Source of the DNA: Lederbergia graminis
Lineage (GTDB): Bacteria; Bacillota; Bacilli; Bacillales; Bacillaceae_C
NCBI RefSeq assembly: GCF_042655485.1
Contig: NZ_JBHSMC010000025.1
Coordinates: 65,703-129,702, forward strand
DNA length: 64,000 nucleotides
Direction of reading: 5' to 3'
Position 1 is the first letter of the stretch; the number at the start of each line of letters is the position of its first letter. Made by a program: the position numbers and the translations under genes. Below are positions 27,247-36,868 of this stretch, piece by piece. Below the pieces are notes generated by a model. It did not search any database, was not told the origin of the DNA, and saw only the letters and a list, made by a program, of their open reading frames with translations.

Positions 27247-28578
27247 TTGATGAAAAAGCTACTTTTTACAATGCTTTTAGGGATGGTTGTATTTGCACTA
27301 GCTGCTTGTGGTGGAAAAGACTCAAACAGTGATGCAGAGGAATCTAAAGTCATTGGTGGAGATGTTGAAGGTGCCACGGAATTGACGTACTGGACGTTTG
27401 CTGAATTACACATGGACTTCTTTGAAGATGCTGTTCCGAGGTGGAATGAGGAGAATCCGGATAGACCTATAAAACTAGTAGCAGAAACGTACCCTTTTGA
27501 TCAAATGCATAATAATCTACTCATGTCACTACAATCGGGAAAAGGTGCCCCGGATCTTGCGGATATTGAAATTGGCCGCTTTCCAAACTTTTTGCAGGGT
27601 GAGCCTCAATTACTAGAGATGAATGAATATGTTGATCCAGAAATAGATAACTTTGTGCAATCGCGATTTGAGATATATGGAAAAGACGGGAAATATTACG
27701 GTATGCCGACACACGTTGGTGCTTCAGTCATCTATTACAACAAGGAAATTATGGATAAAGCAGGAGTAGATATTGATTCCATTGTTACTTGGGATGATTA
27801 TGTGGAAGCAGGTAAACAGGTAGTTGAAAAAACAGATGCGATGATGACTACAGTTCATACTGGGGATTATATGACTTTTTGGCAAATGGTAAATCAACAA
27901 GGATCGGACTGGTTTGATGAAAACGGAAATTTAACTGTGAATACAGAAACAAATGTAAATACACTACAATTTTTATATGACTTATTATATGAACATGAGA
28001 TTGCAGAGCTAACACCAGGTGGAGAACCACATGCGGAAGAATTCTATGCTTACATGAATGATGGGAAAGCAGCTAGTGTTGTGATGCCATTGTGGTATAT
28101 GGGTAGATTCACAGACTATATGGAAGACCTGAAAGGAAAAATGGTAATTCGTCCAATGCCGGCTTGGGAAGAAGGTGGAAATCGCTCAGCTGGTATGGGA
28201 GGTACAGGGACTGTAGTAACTAATCAAACAGAACATGCGGAACTTGCGAAAGATTTCCTAGCATTTGCGAAATTATCCAAAGAAGCAAATATCAAGTTAT
28301 GGACAGTGTTAGGATTTGATCCGCCGCGTTGGGATGTTTGGGAAGATGAGGCAGTAAAAGCTGATAATAAATACTATCAATTTTTTGGTAATGATATTTT
28401 CGATACTCTCCTAGATATTCGAGATGAAATTAATGCTGTAAATATTACAGAATATACACCAGCAGTTGCTACCGAGATAAATACCAATGTATTTAATAGT
28501 GTGCTCAGACAGAAAACACAAACTGCGAAAGAAGCATTAGACCAAGCGCAGGAAGCAGTGGAAAGTGGCATGAAATAG
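27247..28578 (+). CDS. araN: arabino-oligosaccharide-binding lipoprotein AraN
   Basis: ABC solute-binding lipoprotein of 443 residues; lipobox FALAAC at the end of the signal peptide puts the anchor at Cys21. AraN of B. subtilis (433 residues) binds arabinose oligomers. Gene order araN-araP-araQ and sizes agree with that system. Internal features include ELTYWTFAELHMDFFED and the ligand-cleft block YYGMPTHVGASVIYYN. GAAGGGGG lies just before ATG. It is not closely similar to the orphan binding proteins at 3743 and 30822. The cre and AraR-like sites upstream suggest induction by arabinose and repression by glucose. Confidence 0.85.
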   Translation: MMKKLLFTMLLGMVVFALAACGGKDSNSDAEESKVIGGDVEGATELTYWTFAELHMDFFEDAVPRWNEENPDRPIKLVAETYPFDQMHNNLLMSLQSGKGAPDLADIEIGRFPNFLQGEPQLLEMNEYVDPEIDNFVQSRFEIYGKDGKYYGMPTHVGASVIYYNKEIMDKAGVDIDSIVTWDDYVEAGKQVVEKTDAMMTTVHTGDYMTFWQMVNQQGSDWFDENGNLTVNTETNVNTLQFLYDLLYEHEIAELTPGGEPHAEEFYAYMNDGKAASVVMPLWYMGRFTDYMEDLKGKMVIRPMPAWEEGGNRSAGMGGTGTVVTNQTEHAELAKDFLAFAKLSKEANIKLWTVLGFDPPRWDVWEDEAVKADNKYYQFFGNDIFDTLLDIRDEINAVNITEYTPAVATEINTNVFNSVLRQKTQTAKEALDQAQEAVESGMK

Positions 28579-28614
28579 TTTGAGTTTGATAGAGCAATAG
28601 TATGTCTTTTCCTA

Positions 28615-28649
28615 GGGTTATTTTTCGAAAGTGCTTCGAAAAATAACCC
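28615..28649 (+). terminator. intercistronic hairpin araN-araP
   Basis: Perfect 15-bp stem (28615-28629 with 28635-28649) with a 5-base loop and no T-run. It probably attenuates read-through or protects the araN message so that more binding protein than permease is made. Confidence 0.75.
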
Positions 28650-28678
28650 CTCTTGCAAATGAATGAAGGAGGGATTAT

Positions 28679-29623
28679 ATGTTACCAGCGTCTAAGAACA
28701 CAACAGCCACGCTTGCACCGATGAAAAAGCCTAATAAGCTCTTTAACTTCTTTAATTCAAAAAAAGTGGTTCCCTATATTTTTATAGCACCCTTTGTCAT
28801 AACATTTCTCATATTTACCCTTTATCCATCTATAAGGGCAATCATAATGAGTTTTCAAAGTATATTACCAGGACAAATAGAATTTGTTGGAACAGCTAAT
28901 TATTCGAGAATATTTAATCCAACTTTTTATAAGGCATTATCGAATACGACGATTTATGTCGTACTCACAGTTGTCATTTTAGTTACCGTTCCGATAATTT
29001 TAGCTACTCTACTAAACTCTACTTTTGTGAAGATGAGGACAATTTATAGAGCGGCTTTATTCATTCCAGCATTAACTTCGACCATTGTAGCAGGGATGGT
29101 ATTTCGTCTTATGTTTGGGGAAACAGATAATGCTGCAGCCAATCAAATTATGCATTGGTTAGGATTAAATTCAGTAGATTGGCGTTATCATGCATGGTCT
29201 GGAATGCTGTTAATGGTGTTACTTTGCTGTTGGCGTTGGATGGGGGTTAATATATTATACTTCCTCGCAGCATTGCAAAATGTTCCGAAAGAATTATTCG
29301 AAGCAGCAGACATCGATGGTGCCAACCGACTGCAAAAATTTCGATTTGTTACACTGCCGTTTTTGAAACCTGTAACAATCTTCGTTACGACGATATCCAT
29401 CATTAATGGTTATCGGATGTTTGAAGAGAGTTTTGTATTCTGGGAAGCAGGATCACCAGGTAATATCGGGTTAACGGTTGTTGGATACATTTATCAACAA
29501 GGTATACAGCAAAATAACTTAGGGTTCGGAGCGGCTATTGGAGTTGTATTGATGATTATCATCTTTATAGTCAGCTTTATTCAATTAGTCCTGACAGGAG
29601 CATTTAAAAGGGGGGATGAATAA
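28679..29623 (+). CDS. araP: AraP, ABC sugar permease
   Basis: Inner-membrane permease of 314 residues (B. subtilis AraP has 313). Six hydrophobic segments are visible starting with VPYIFIAPFVITFLIFTLYP. The EAA loop that contacts the ATPase is ELFEAADIDGANRLQKF, residues about 205-220. A GGAGGG site precedes ATG 28679. It abuts araQ without a gap. No ATPase gene is present; in B. subtilis this importer uses the shared ATPase MsmX, and the same is expected here. Confidence 0.9.
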   Translation: MLPASKNTTATLAPMKKPNKLFNFFNSKKVVPYIFIAPFVITFLIFTLYPSIRAIIMSFQSILPGQIEFVGTANYSRIFNPTFYKALSNTTIYVVLTVVILVTVPIILATLLNSTFVKMRTIYRAALFIPALTSTIVAGMVFRLMFGETDNAAANQIMHWLGLNSVDWRYHAWSGMLLMVLLCCWRWMGVNILYFLAALQNVPKELFEAADIDGANRLQKFRFVTLPFLKPVTIFVTTISIINGYRMFEESFVFWEAGSPGNIGLTVVGYIYQQGIQQNNLGFGAAIGVVLMIIIFIVSFIQLVLTGAFKRGDE

Positions 29624-30463
29624 GTGAAGAAGAGAGAAAATATTGGGTTGAAATGGATAGTGAACATTATGTTCGTTATAATTTCTTTCATTGCTTTATT
29701 TCCAATACTAAGCTTATTACTATCTTCCTTTCGGCCATCCTCTGAGTTAATGCGAAATGGAATTAGTATTCAATTTGATATAAGCACATTAAATTTAGAT
29801 AACTATACGTATATATTTACAGAAGCAGGTAAGTACTGGTCGTGGTATGGCAATAGTTTAATAATTACTGTGATTACTATTATACTATCATTATTCTTTT
29901 CCTCCATGGTTGGTTATGCATTAGCAGTTTATGATTTTAAAGGTAGGAATTTTTTCTTCGTGCTAGTGTTGTTTATCTTAATGGTGCCGTTTGAAATCTT
30001 GATGCTTCCGCTATACCAGTTAATGATTAGTTGGGGATTTATTGATACATATACGGGTGTGATGCTCCCAGCTATCGTAGCGCCGATTGCTGTATTCTTC
30101 TTCCGACAATATGCATTAGGATTACCGAGGGAATTAATGGATGCAGCTCGGATAGATGGTTCTACAGAATATGGAATCTTCTTCCGAATTATGATGCCAT
30201 TAATGACACCAGCATTTGCGGCAATGGCAATCTTACAAGGATTGGGTAGTTGGAATAATTTCTTATGGCCATTAATCATTTTACGATCAAGTGATATGTT
30301 TACATTGCCGATTGGTCTCGCAACACTATTAACACCTTATGGGAACAACTATGATGTGCTCATTGCTGGATCCATGATGACAATAATTCCATTTATCATT
30401 CTATTTGTCTTCTTCCAACGCTATTTCGTTGAAGGATTAACGGTTGGAGGAGTGAAGGGATAA
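29624..30463 (+). CDS. araQ: AraQ, ABC sugar permease
   Basis: Second permease subunit, 279 residues (AraQ of B. subtilis has 281). It starts with GTG immediately after the araP stop, with GGGGGA upstream inside araP, which indicates translational coupling. EAA loop: ELMDAARIDGSTEYGIFF. The C-terminus ends in RYFVEGLTVGGVKG, the usual end of MalG-type subunits. Closes the araNPQ operon before a terminator. Confidence 0.9.
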   Translation: MKKRENIGLKWIVNIMFVIISFIALFPILSLLLSSFRPSSELMRNGISIQFDISTLNLDNYTYIFTEAGKYWSWYGNSLIITVITIILSLFFSSMVGYALAVYDFKGRNFFFVLVLFILMVPFEILMLPLYQLMISWGFIDTYTGVMLPAIVAPIAVFFFRQYALGLPRELMDAARIDGSTEYGIFFRIMMPLMTPAFAAMAILQGLGSWNNFLWPLIILRSSDMFTLPIGLATLLTPYGNNYDVLIAGSMMTIIPFIILFVFFQRYFVEGLTVGGVKG

Positions 30464-30490
30464 GTTCCTCTTTTCTAAGAGGGACTTTTT
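30462..30490 (+). terminator. terminator after araQ
   Basis: Eleven-bp stem with one G-T pair (30462-30472 with 30477-30487), 4-base loop and a run of T. It overlaps the araQ stop codon. Confidence 0.85.
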
Positions 30491-30548
30491 ATAGGTGTAT
30501 TTGTCGAAAAATGCAACAAAATGTAAAACAGTAATTTCCATAAAAAGG

Positions 30549-30577
30549 TTGACTTCAAAAAAGAAGAAAAGTATTCT
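30549..30577 (+). promoter_or_regulatory. predicted promoter for binding protein 2
   Basis: TTGACT at 30549-30554, 17-bp spacer, TATTCT at 30572-30577. The first of five ACCGGT operators begins 12 bases after the -10 box. The leader is about 230 bases. The small frame at 30495-30698 that crosses it is not considered a gene. Confidence 0.6.
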
Positions 30578-30589
30578 TGTAATATGCAA

Positions 30590-30787
30590 TTGGTACCGGT
30601 TTCATAACCTTATTCAATCTATTGGTACCGGTTGCAATAAAGTGCTTACTTTAACTATCCTTTCAAGCACAGTCGGTTTCAATTTTGCTTCCCCTTAATT
30701 GAAACCGGTTGCGGTTGGAAGTGATCAACGGGGGGTTAGAAGAAACTGTAATTAATAATCTATTGGATGAAATGACACCGGTTTCAA
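30590..30787 (+). promoter_or_regulatory. cluster of LacI-type ACCGGT operators
   Basis: Sites of the form TTGNNACCGGTTNCAA: 30590-30605 (TTGGTACCGGTTTCAT), 30622-30637 (TTGGTACCGGTTGCAA), 30699-30714 (TTGAAACCGGTTGCGG), 30772-30787 (ATGACACCGGTTTCAA) and a weaker half-site GTCGGTTTCAA near 30672. The CCGG-centred palindrome is typical of LacI/GalR operators. The same motif stands before the beta-galactosidase gene at 33389. The LacI-type protein encoded at 32343 is the obvious candidate regulator. Confidence 0.72.
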
Positions 30788-30821
30788 TGTTTAAGTTGCA
30801 CATATAATAGGAGGATAAAAA

Positions 30822-32165
30822 ATGAAGAAATCATTACAAACATTACTATTTTTAATTATTGCTATTTTAGTAGTTTCGGGATGTAGCAACAGTAATAAAA
30901 CTTCAGATCAAAATAAAAATACGAATGAGGATAAAAGTTTAGAAGAGGAATTAACATTTGATACGTCACTAGAGGGGGAAATTACATTTTGGAATTTCCT
31001 TCCTAACATTTATGATGAAGTCATCGTTGAATTTAACAAGGTATACCCAAATATCAAAGTGAATCAAGTAGCAATGGGTTGGGAGATGCATGACAAATTA
31101 CAAACAGCATTGGCTGCTGGGACTGGAGCTCCGGATGTAGCAGTAGTGGAACAAGGTGCGTTCACTAGATATGGTGCAGATATGCTGGAAGATTTGTTGC
31201 AAGAGCCATATAATGCGGGGCGTTATCAAGATGATACTTCAGAATATAACTGGGAACGTTGGAAATCGATTGATGGCAAAAAGTTACTTGCGATGCCGTG
31301 GGATGTAACACCAGCAGTGTTTTACTATAGAGCAGATATTTATGAACAACACGGTCTACCAAGTGATCCAGAAGAACTTGGGGAATTTCTACAAGATGAT
31401 AAGAATGTAATCGAAGCAGCAAAAACACTTGCAGCAAATGATATTTATATGTTTGAATGGCGTGATTCACCTCCAAACCATTATGGAGATGGAACTGGAT
31501 ACTTTGATTCAGAATTAAACTGGGTACGTAATAATGATAGAATGGTAGAACTACTTGACTTTGTTAAAGAAGGAGTACAAGTAGGGTGGTCTCCACAAAT
31601 TTCTGCGTTCTCTGATGAAGGAAAACAGCTAATTGCACAAGGGAAAACAGCCTCTTTTCCAGGTGGAAGTCATGCAGCTCGTGATATAGAGAACACATTC
31701 CCTGATCAGGCTGGCAAATGGAGAGTGACAAGATATCCATTAGGTATCAATGCTGGTCTAGGTGGTTCAGCTCATGTCATTCCATCACAGAGTCAAAACA
31801 AAGATGCTGCATGGGCATTTGTTGAGTTCATGAATCGTAGTGAAGAGGCATGGAAGGTATTTACAGAACACTCTATTCAACCAGGTTGGAATAGCATCTC
31901 AACATTACCATGGTATGCAAATCATGAAAGTGAATTTTTAGGTGGGCAAAAAGATTATGCATTCTACGATAAACTAGATGAAGATATTCCTGTAAGAAGA
32001 TTAACGTCACTTGATGGTGCAGCATGGGAAATCTATATTGAATTAGTCGCAAAAGCAATTGACGAGAATATTGATTCAAAAACTACTATGAACCAAATAG
32101 AAGATAGAGTTTATCGCGAACTTGGAGCGGAGATTGAAAAGCTGAAACAAGAAATTGGGCAATAA
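30822..32165 (+). CDS. extracellular sugar-binding lipoprotein (orphan ABC solute-binding protein 2)
   Basis: Solute-binding lipoprotein of 447 residues, lipobox LVVSGC. It is a close paralogue of the protein at 3743-5086: both have EITFWNFLPNIYDE-like openings, ERWKSIDG, PWDVTPAVFYYR, NKDAAWAFVE and IPVRRLTSLDG blocks. A GGAGG site precedes the ATG. No permease follows. It is under the ACCGGT operators together with beta-galactosidase, so the ligand may be a galactoside or galactan/arabinogalactan fragment, in contrast to its AraR-like controlled paralogue. Permease partner is unknown; AraPQ just upstream are possible. Confidence 0.87.
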   Translation: MKKSLQTLLFLIIAILVVSGCSNSNKTSDQNKNTNEDKSLEEELTFDTSLEGEITFWNFLPNIYDEVIVEFNKVYPNIKVNQVAMGWEMHDKLQTALAAGTGAPDVAVVEQGAFTRYGADMLEDLLQEPYNAGRYQDDTSEYNWERWKSIDGKKLLAMPWDVTPAVFYYRADIYEQHGLPSDPEELGEFLQDDKNVIEAAKTLAANDIYMFEWRDSPPNHYGDGTGYFDSELNWVRNNDRMVELLDFVKEGVQVGWSPQISAFSDEGKQLIAQGKTASFPGGSHAARDIENTFPDQAGKWRVTRYPLGINAGLGGSAHVIPSQSQNKDAAWAFVEFMNRSEEAWKVFTEHSIQPGWNSISTLPWYANHESEFLGGQKDYAFYDKLDEDIPVRRLTSLDGAAWEIYIELVAKAIDENIDSKTTMNQIEDRVYRELGAEIEKLKQEIGQ

Positions 32166-32175
32166 TTCATCAGGT

Positions 32176-32200
32176 CCCTTTACAATGGAATTGTAAAGGG
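32176..32200 (+). terminator. hairpin after binding protein 2
   Basis: Perfect 11-bp stem (32176-32186 with 32190-32200) and a 3-base loop; weak T content after it. Confidence 0.65.
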
Positions 32201-32217
32201 GCTCATCTATATTGAGT

Positions 32218-32231
32218 TGTAAACGATATCA
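32218..32231 (+). promoter_or_regulatory. cre site upstream of the LacI-type regulator
   Basis: TGTAAACGATATCA is a full match to the CcpA consensus TGWAANCGNTNWCA, about 110 bp before the regulator's ATG. Confidence 0.6.
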
Positions 32232-32342
32232 AAAAAGGTGGCTTTCTTTCTTAATATCTTGCATAATAGGAGATAAGTAGTATTTTACATAAAACTGCTA
32301 AAATATAGAATTATTATCGACTGCAAATGAGGTAATACAAAC

Positions 32343-33371
32343 ATGAAAAAGAAAAACATTACTATTTATGATATCGCGAAGGAAGCGAATGTATCTCCTA
32401 CAACAGTTTCCCGGGTGTTAACTAACAATCCACTTGTAAAAGAAAGTACGCGAAAGCTAGTGCTCGAAAAAATGAAAGAAATGGATTTTACACCTAATGA
32501 AGCTGCAAGAAGTTTGACGAAGAAGCAAACAAATATGATTGGCTTCATTCTTCCAGACATTACAAATCCATTCTTCTCACAAACATATATCGAAGTAGAA
32601 AGAAGAGCCCATGAATTAGGTTATACGGTATTATTGCGTAATTCTATGAATCGAAGTGAAATGGAATCTACTCATTTACGAGAGTTTGTGCAAAGACGTG
32701 TGGAATGTATTGTGTTTATGGGAGGCCGAATTAATAAGGTTGATAGCGATCCTAATGAAGTAGAAGAAATGTTAGAAGTAATGGAGAGGGTTCCGTTGAT
32801 TATGGTGAATGGCCAAATGGAAGGGGTCGAATGCCACCGAATTTGTACAAATGAAGAAGACGGAATTCGTAAGATTGTATCACACTTAATTGAGCAGGGT
32901 CATAAACATCTTAGTTTAATAGGTGGGGCAGAAGGAATATCGACGACTGATGTAAAGGTGAAAGCTTTTCAAGAAGAAATAGAGAAGAAAGGCTTAGAAT
33001 TCAGAGATGAATGGCAAATCTACTCAGGTTATGATATAGAAAATGGTAGACATGCAATGAGAGAATTATTGCAGAAGGATCCTAGACCAACAGCTATTAT
33101 CGGTATCAATGACATGGTTATTTATGGCGCATTAAAAGAATGTCGTGAACAAAATGTCCCTATTGATAATTTTTCATTTGTTGGTTTTGATGATATCTTT
33201 CCTTCTGATATTGTGTACCCAAGCTTAACGACCATTAATCACAACTATGAAATGTTAAGCACGGAAATTGTTCACTCTGTCCAGAATATAATAGAGAGAA
33301 AACCAGTTGAGAAAGAAATTCTCATAGATACAAGATTAGTAATTAGAGAATCAAGTCTCGTAAAAAAATAA
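32343..33371 (+). CDS. LacI/GalR-family repressor (first)
   Basis: Transcriptional regulator of 342 residues. The N-terminal helix-turn-helix is TIYDIAKEANVSPTTVSRVL (residues about 7-26), followed by the hinge TPNEAARSL and a periplasmic-binding-protein-like sensor domain (IGFILPDITNPFFSQ to the C-terminus). ATG 32343 follows GAGGTA. It lies between the two transcription units preceded by ACCGGT operators (binding protein 2 and beta-galactosidase) and probably represses both until a galactoside-like inducer binds. Confidence 0.9.
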   Translation: MKKKNITIYDIAKEANVSPTTVSRVLTNNPLVKESTRKLVLEKMKEMDFTPNEAARSLTKKQTNMIGFILPDITNPFFSQTYIEVERRAHELGYTVLLRNSMNRSEMESTHLREFVQRRVECIVFMGGRINKVDSDPNEVEEMLEVMERVPLIMVNGQMEGVECHRICTNEEDGIRKIVSHLIEQGHKHLSLIGGAEGISTTDVKVKAFQEEIEKKGLEFRDEWQIYSGYDIENGRHAMRELLQKDPRPTAIIGINDMVIYGALKECREQNVPIDNFSFVGFDDIFPSDIVYPSLTTINHNYEMLSTEIVHSVQNIIERKPVEKEILIDTRLVIRESSLVKK

Positions 33372-33388
33372 AATTTTTTTCAAGTATT

Positions 33389-33404
33389 TTGGGACCGGTT
33401 GCAA
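33389..33404 (+). promoter_or_regulatory. ACCGGT operator before beta-galactosidase
   Basis: TTGGGACCGGTTGCAA shares 13 of 16 bases with the site at 30622. It lies 78 bp before the beta-galactosidase ATG. Confidence 0.65.
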
Positions 33405-33481
33405 TGTTATAAGTCCCTCCATTAATATATAGACTTTTAGTTTGATGAATCAAAAAATAAATATAGAAAAGAGGTTTTCTC

Positions 33482-36400
33482 ATGTTAAAACAACTAAAAA
33501 AATTCCAGTACACGCCACCAGCTAATGGTTATCCAGAGTGGAATAACAATCCAGATATTTTTCAACTTAATCGTCTACCTGCACATGCTACTTTGATGCC
33601 GTATAAAACGGAAGCAGAAGCAATTAGTGGGGACCGTACAGCGTCAGATTATTATCAATCATTAAATGGCATGTGGAAGTTTTCATTTTCTGAGAACCCG
33701 GAGAAACGAAATCTATCCTTCTATGAGGCTGGTTTTGACAGTGCTGACTGGGATGAAATTAAAGTACCAGCACATTGGCAGCTACAAGGGTATGATTATC
33801 CGCAATATACAAATGTCAGATATCCATGGGATGGAAATGAAGATGTACAAGCACCATTTGCGCCAACAGAATATAATCCTGTTGGGCAATATATTACGAC
33901 TTTTTCTGTACCTAATGATTGGGATGGTCTCCCTGTTAATATATGTTTCCAAGGTGTAGAATCCGCATTCTATGTTTGGGTGAATGGAGAACTTGTTGGT
34001 TACAGTGAGGACACATTTACACCAGCTGAATTTGATTTAACTCCTTACTTACAAGCTGGGGAAAACAAACTTGCTGTAGAAGTGTATCGCTGGTGTGATG
34101 CAAGCTGGCTTGAAGATCAAGACTTCTGGAGAATGAGCGGTATTTTCCGAGATGTATACTTATATGCAACACCAAAGCTTCACATCCAAGATTTTTTCGT
34201 AAGAACTATATTGGATGAAGATTATCGTGATGCAGAATTAGAAATTGATGCGAAAGTCAATAATTACTATATGGAGGAAAATCAAGAAGCTACGTTTGAA
34301 GCAGTGCTTATTGATGCGAAGGGAAATAAGGTTGAAACGATTAATCAACGTATAGATGTATCTAACGAAGAAGTTAGTGAAATTAGTACTTCGGTTTTCG
34401 TGAAAAATCCATTAAAGTGGAGTGCGGAGACGCCAAATTTATATACACTTGTACTAAGTTTATATGATGCTAGTGGTGAGATAATAGAATATGAGAGTTG
34501 TAAAGTAGGTTTCCGTCAATTTGAACTAAAAGATGGATTAATGAAAATAAACGGAAAGCGTATTGTCTTTAAAGGTGTGAACCGTCATGAATTTGCAGCC
34601 GATCGTGGGCGTGCCGTCACTTATGAAGATATGGTTCATGATGTAAAGTTGATGAAGCAGCATAATATCAATGCAGTTCGTACATCTCATTATCCAAACA
34701 ATCCACTTTTCTATGAACTATGTGATGAGTATGGTCTGTATGTGATTGATGAAACAAATATGGAAACACATGGTACATGGAAGTATGGGCAAAAGGGATT
34801 AGGTGATGCAATTCCAGGTAGCAAACCGGAGTGGACAGCAAATGTAATCGATCGTTGTAACACGATGTTCGAACGTGATAAAAATCATCCGTCCGTCATC
34901 ATCTGGTCTCTTGGAAATGAATCGTTTGGTGGCGATAACTTCTTAAAGATGCATGCTCATCTTAAATCGAAAGATAAAACTCGTCTTGTCCACTACGAGG
35001 GAGTTTTCCATTATCGTGAATCAGCAGCTGCATCTGATATGGAAAGTACGATGTACATCCCTGCAGATAAAATGGAACAATATGCACTTAAAGCGCAAGA
35101 ACAGCCATTGAAACCATACATTATTTGTGAATATAGCCATGCGATGGGGAATTCATGTGGGAATCTCTACAAATATACCGATCTTTTTGATAAATACCCA
35201 ATTTTACAAGGTGGATTTATTTGGGACTGGAAAGACCAGGCTTTAAGGAAAAAATCAGAAGAAGGTATTGAGTTTTTAGCATATGGTGGTGATTTCGGAG
35301 AATCTCCACATGATGGTAACTTCTCAGGTGATGGGATTATTTTTGCAGATGGAACGGTATCACCGAAAATATTTGAAGTGAAGAAATGCTATCAAAATAT
35401 TGATTTTACGGCAGTGGATGTAGAAAAAGGCATTGTAGAAATCAAAAATAAAAACCTATTTATTAATGTCAATAAGTACGATTTCAAATGGTCAATTGCA
35501 GAAGATGGAGAAGTAATTCAAGAAGGTACAGTAGCAGTTTCCATTGAGCCTGGAGAAACAAAATCTATCCAATTAGGTTACAATTTTGCTGACATTCAAG
35601 CGAATACAGGTGAGTTAGTACTTACAGTAAGTTTTCATGAAAAAGCAGCCACATTATGGGCAGATAAAAATCATGAAGTTGCATATGAACAATTTGTTTT
35701 ACAACCTTCTCAACGTAAGCAACTAGAAAAGAGCGCTGCTCCAAAAACAGCAGAAATGGATAACGAAGTCATTATTTCTGGAAGTAAGTTTGACATTCAT
35801 TTTAATAAAACGACTGGAGAGATGAAATCAATTGCTGCTAGTGGTGTTGAATTACTCAAATCAGCTCCAGTACCAAACTTTTGGAGAGCTATGACCGATA
35901 ATGACCGTGGTAGCAGATTGAATGAACGTAGTGCAACATGGAGAGAAGCAAGCTTTAATCGGAAATTAGATAGCTTTAAATATGAAGTAACGGATGAAGC
36001 GGTTGTCGTTACAGTACTCTATAGTATCCCTACAACTACTGAATCTAGAGTGGAAATTAAATATACGATTAATGGCTCTGGCGAAATGCAAGTAGATTAT
36101 GAATTAGCACCTGGTTCTGATTTGCCGGAAATACCAGAAGTAGGGTTACTCTTTATAATGGAGGAGCAATTTGAGAATCTGAAGTGGTACGGAAGAGGGC
36201 CACATGAAAACTACATTGATCGTAATAAGGGTGCAAAACTTGGACTTTATGACGGCAAAGTAAATGATCAGTATGTTCCTTATTTAAAACCACAAGAATG
36301 TGGAAATAAAACAGATGTAAGGTGGGCAATGATTACAAATAATGCTGGTGTTGGTTTGAAAGTTGCAGCACTAGATACTGTGGAAATCAATGCACTCCCA

Positions 36401-36598
36401 TATACACCTGAAGAACTGGAAGAACATAGTCACAGCTATAAGCTACCAGAAAGTAAGCAAACAGTATTAAGAATTAATCATAAGCAAATGGGCGTAGGAG
36501 GCGATGATAGTTGGGGCCAGAAAACTCATCCGGAATTTACGCTATATGCAAATGAAACTTATCGTTATAGCTTCATATTAAAAGTGGTCCATAACTAA
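33482..36598 (+). CDS. beta-galactosidase, GH2 LacZ type
   Basis: Cytoplasmic GH2 beta-galactosidase of 1038 residues, the size and five-domain layout of LacZ. Motifs: GVNRHEFAADRGRAV at the entrance of the barrel, SLGNESFGGD with acid/base Glu480, ICEYSHAMGN with nucleophile Glu550 (E. coli Glu461 and Glu537), and the C-terminal small-chain domain with GRGPHENYIDR. AAGAGGTTTTCTC precedes ATG 33482. Regulated with the LacI-type gene upstream through an ACCGGT operator. Likely releases beta-galactose from galactan or arabinogalactan side chains; mutarotase is encoded at 40790. Confidence 0.95.
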   Translation: MLKQLKKFQYTPPANGYPEWNNNPDIFQLNRLPAHATLMPYKTEAEAISGDRTASDYYQSLNGMWKFSFSENPEKRNLSFYEAGFDSADWDEIKVPAHWQLQGYDYPQYTNVRYPWDGNEDVQAPFAPTEYNPVGQYITTFSVPNDWDGLPVNICFQGVESAFYVWVNGELVGYSEDTFTPAEFDLTPYLQAGENKLAVEVYRWCDASWLEDQDFWRMSGIFRDVYLYATPKLHIQDFFVRTILDEDYRDAELEIDAKVNNYYMEENQEATFEAVLIDAKGNKVETINQRIDVSNEEVSEISTSVFVKNPLKWSAETPNLYTLVLSLYDASGEIIEYESCKVGFRQFELKDGLMKINGKRIVFKGVNRHEFAADRGRAVTYEDMVHDVKLMKQHNINAVRTSHYPNNPLFYELCDEYGLYVIDETNMETHGTWKYGQKGLGDAIPGSKPEWTANVIDRCNTMFERDKNHPSVIIWSLGNESFGGDNFLKMHAHLKSKDKTRLVHYEGVFHYRESAAASDMESTMYIPADKMEQYALKAQEQPLKPYIICEYSHAMGNSCGNLYKYTDLFDKYPILQGGFIWDWKDQALRKKSEEGIEFLAYGGDFGESPHDGNFSGDGIIFADGTVSPKIFEVKKCYQNIDFTAVDVEKGIVEIKNKNLFINVNKYDFKWSIAEDGEVIQEGTVAVSIEPGETKSIQLGYNFADIQANTGELVLTVSFHEKAATLWADKNHEVAYEQFVLQPSQRKQLEKSAAPKTAEMDNEVIISGSKFDIHFNKTTGEMKSIAASGVELLKSAPVPNFWRAMTDNDRGSRLNERSATWREASFNRKLDSFKYEVTDEAVVVTVLYSIPTTTESRVEIKYTINGSGEMQVDYELAPGSDLPEIPEVGLLFIMEEQFENLKWYGRGPHENYIDRNKGAKLGLYDGKVNDQYVPYLKPQECGNKTDVRWAMITNNAGVGLKVAALDTVEINALPYTPEELEEHSHSYKLPESKQTVLRINHKQMGVGGDDSWGQKTHPEFTLYANETYRYSFILKVVHN

Positions 36599-36599
36599 C

Positions 36600-36662
36600 A
36601 AAAAAAGAAGGATATTTTTCTTCACTGCACCATATAGTGAAGAAGGTGTCCTTCTTTTTTCC
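36600..36662 (+). terminator. terminator after beta-galactosidase
   Basis: Twelve-bp outer stem (AAAAAAGAAGGA at 36601-36612 with 36649-36660) ending in a T-run, with an inner CTTCACT/AGTGAAG stem. Confidence 0.85.
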
Positions 36663-36868
36663 TGTTTATTTATATAACTCTATATCTTAAGACGTGATGC
36701 GAAAGGTGTGTTCGACAGTTTTCTTTCTTTTTTTGACAGAAAGTAACAGAATAAAAATGATTTAACTTATGATTTTTTAACCTAATTTTAACCTTACTCC
36801 ATTAAAATGAAAGTAATGTGAATTTTTTGGTATTAAAGGTGATTTCTTATAGGGGGCGAATGCGACGA

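Noticed and set aside
30495..30698. Small frame of 67 codons
   Set aside because: It spans the promoter and three operators of binding protein 2 and lacks a ribosome site.
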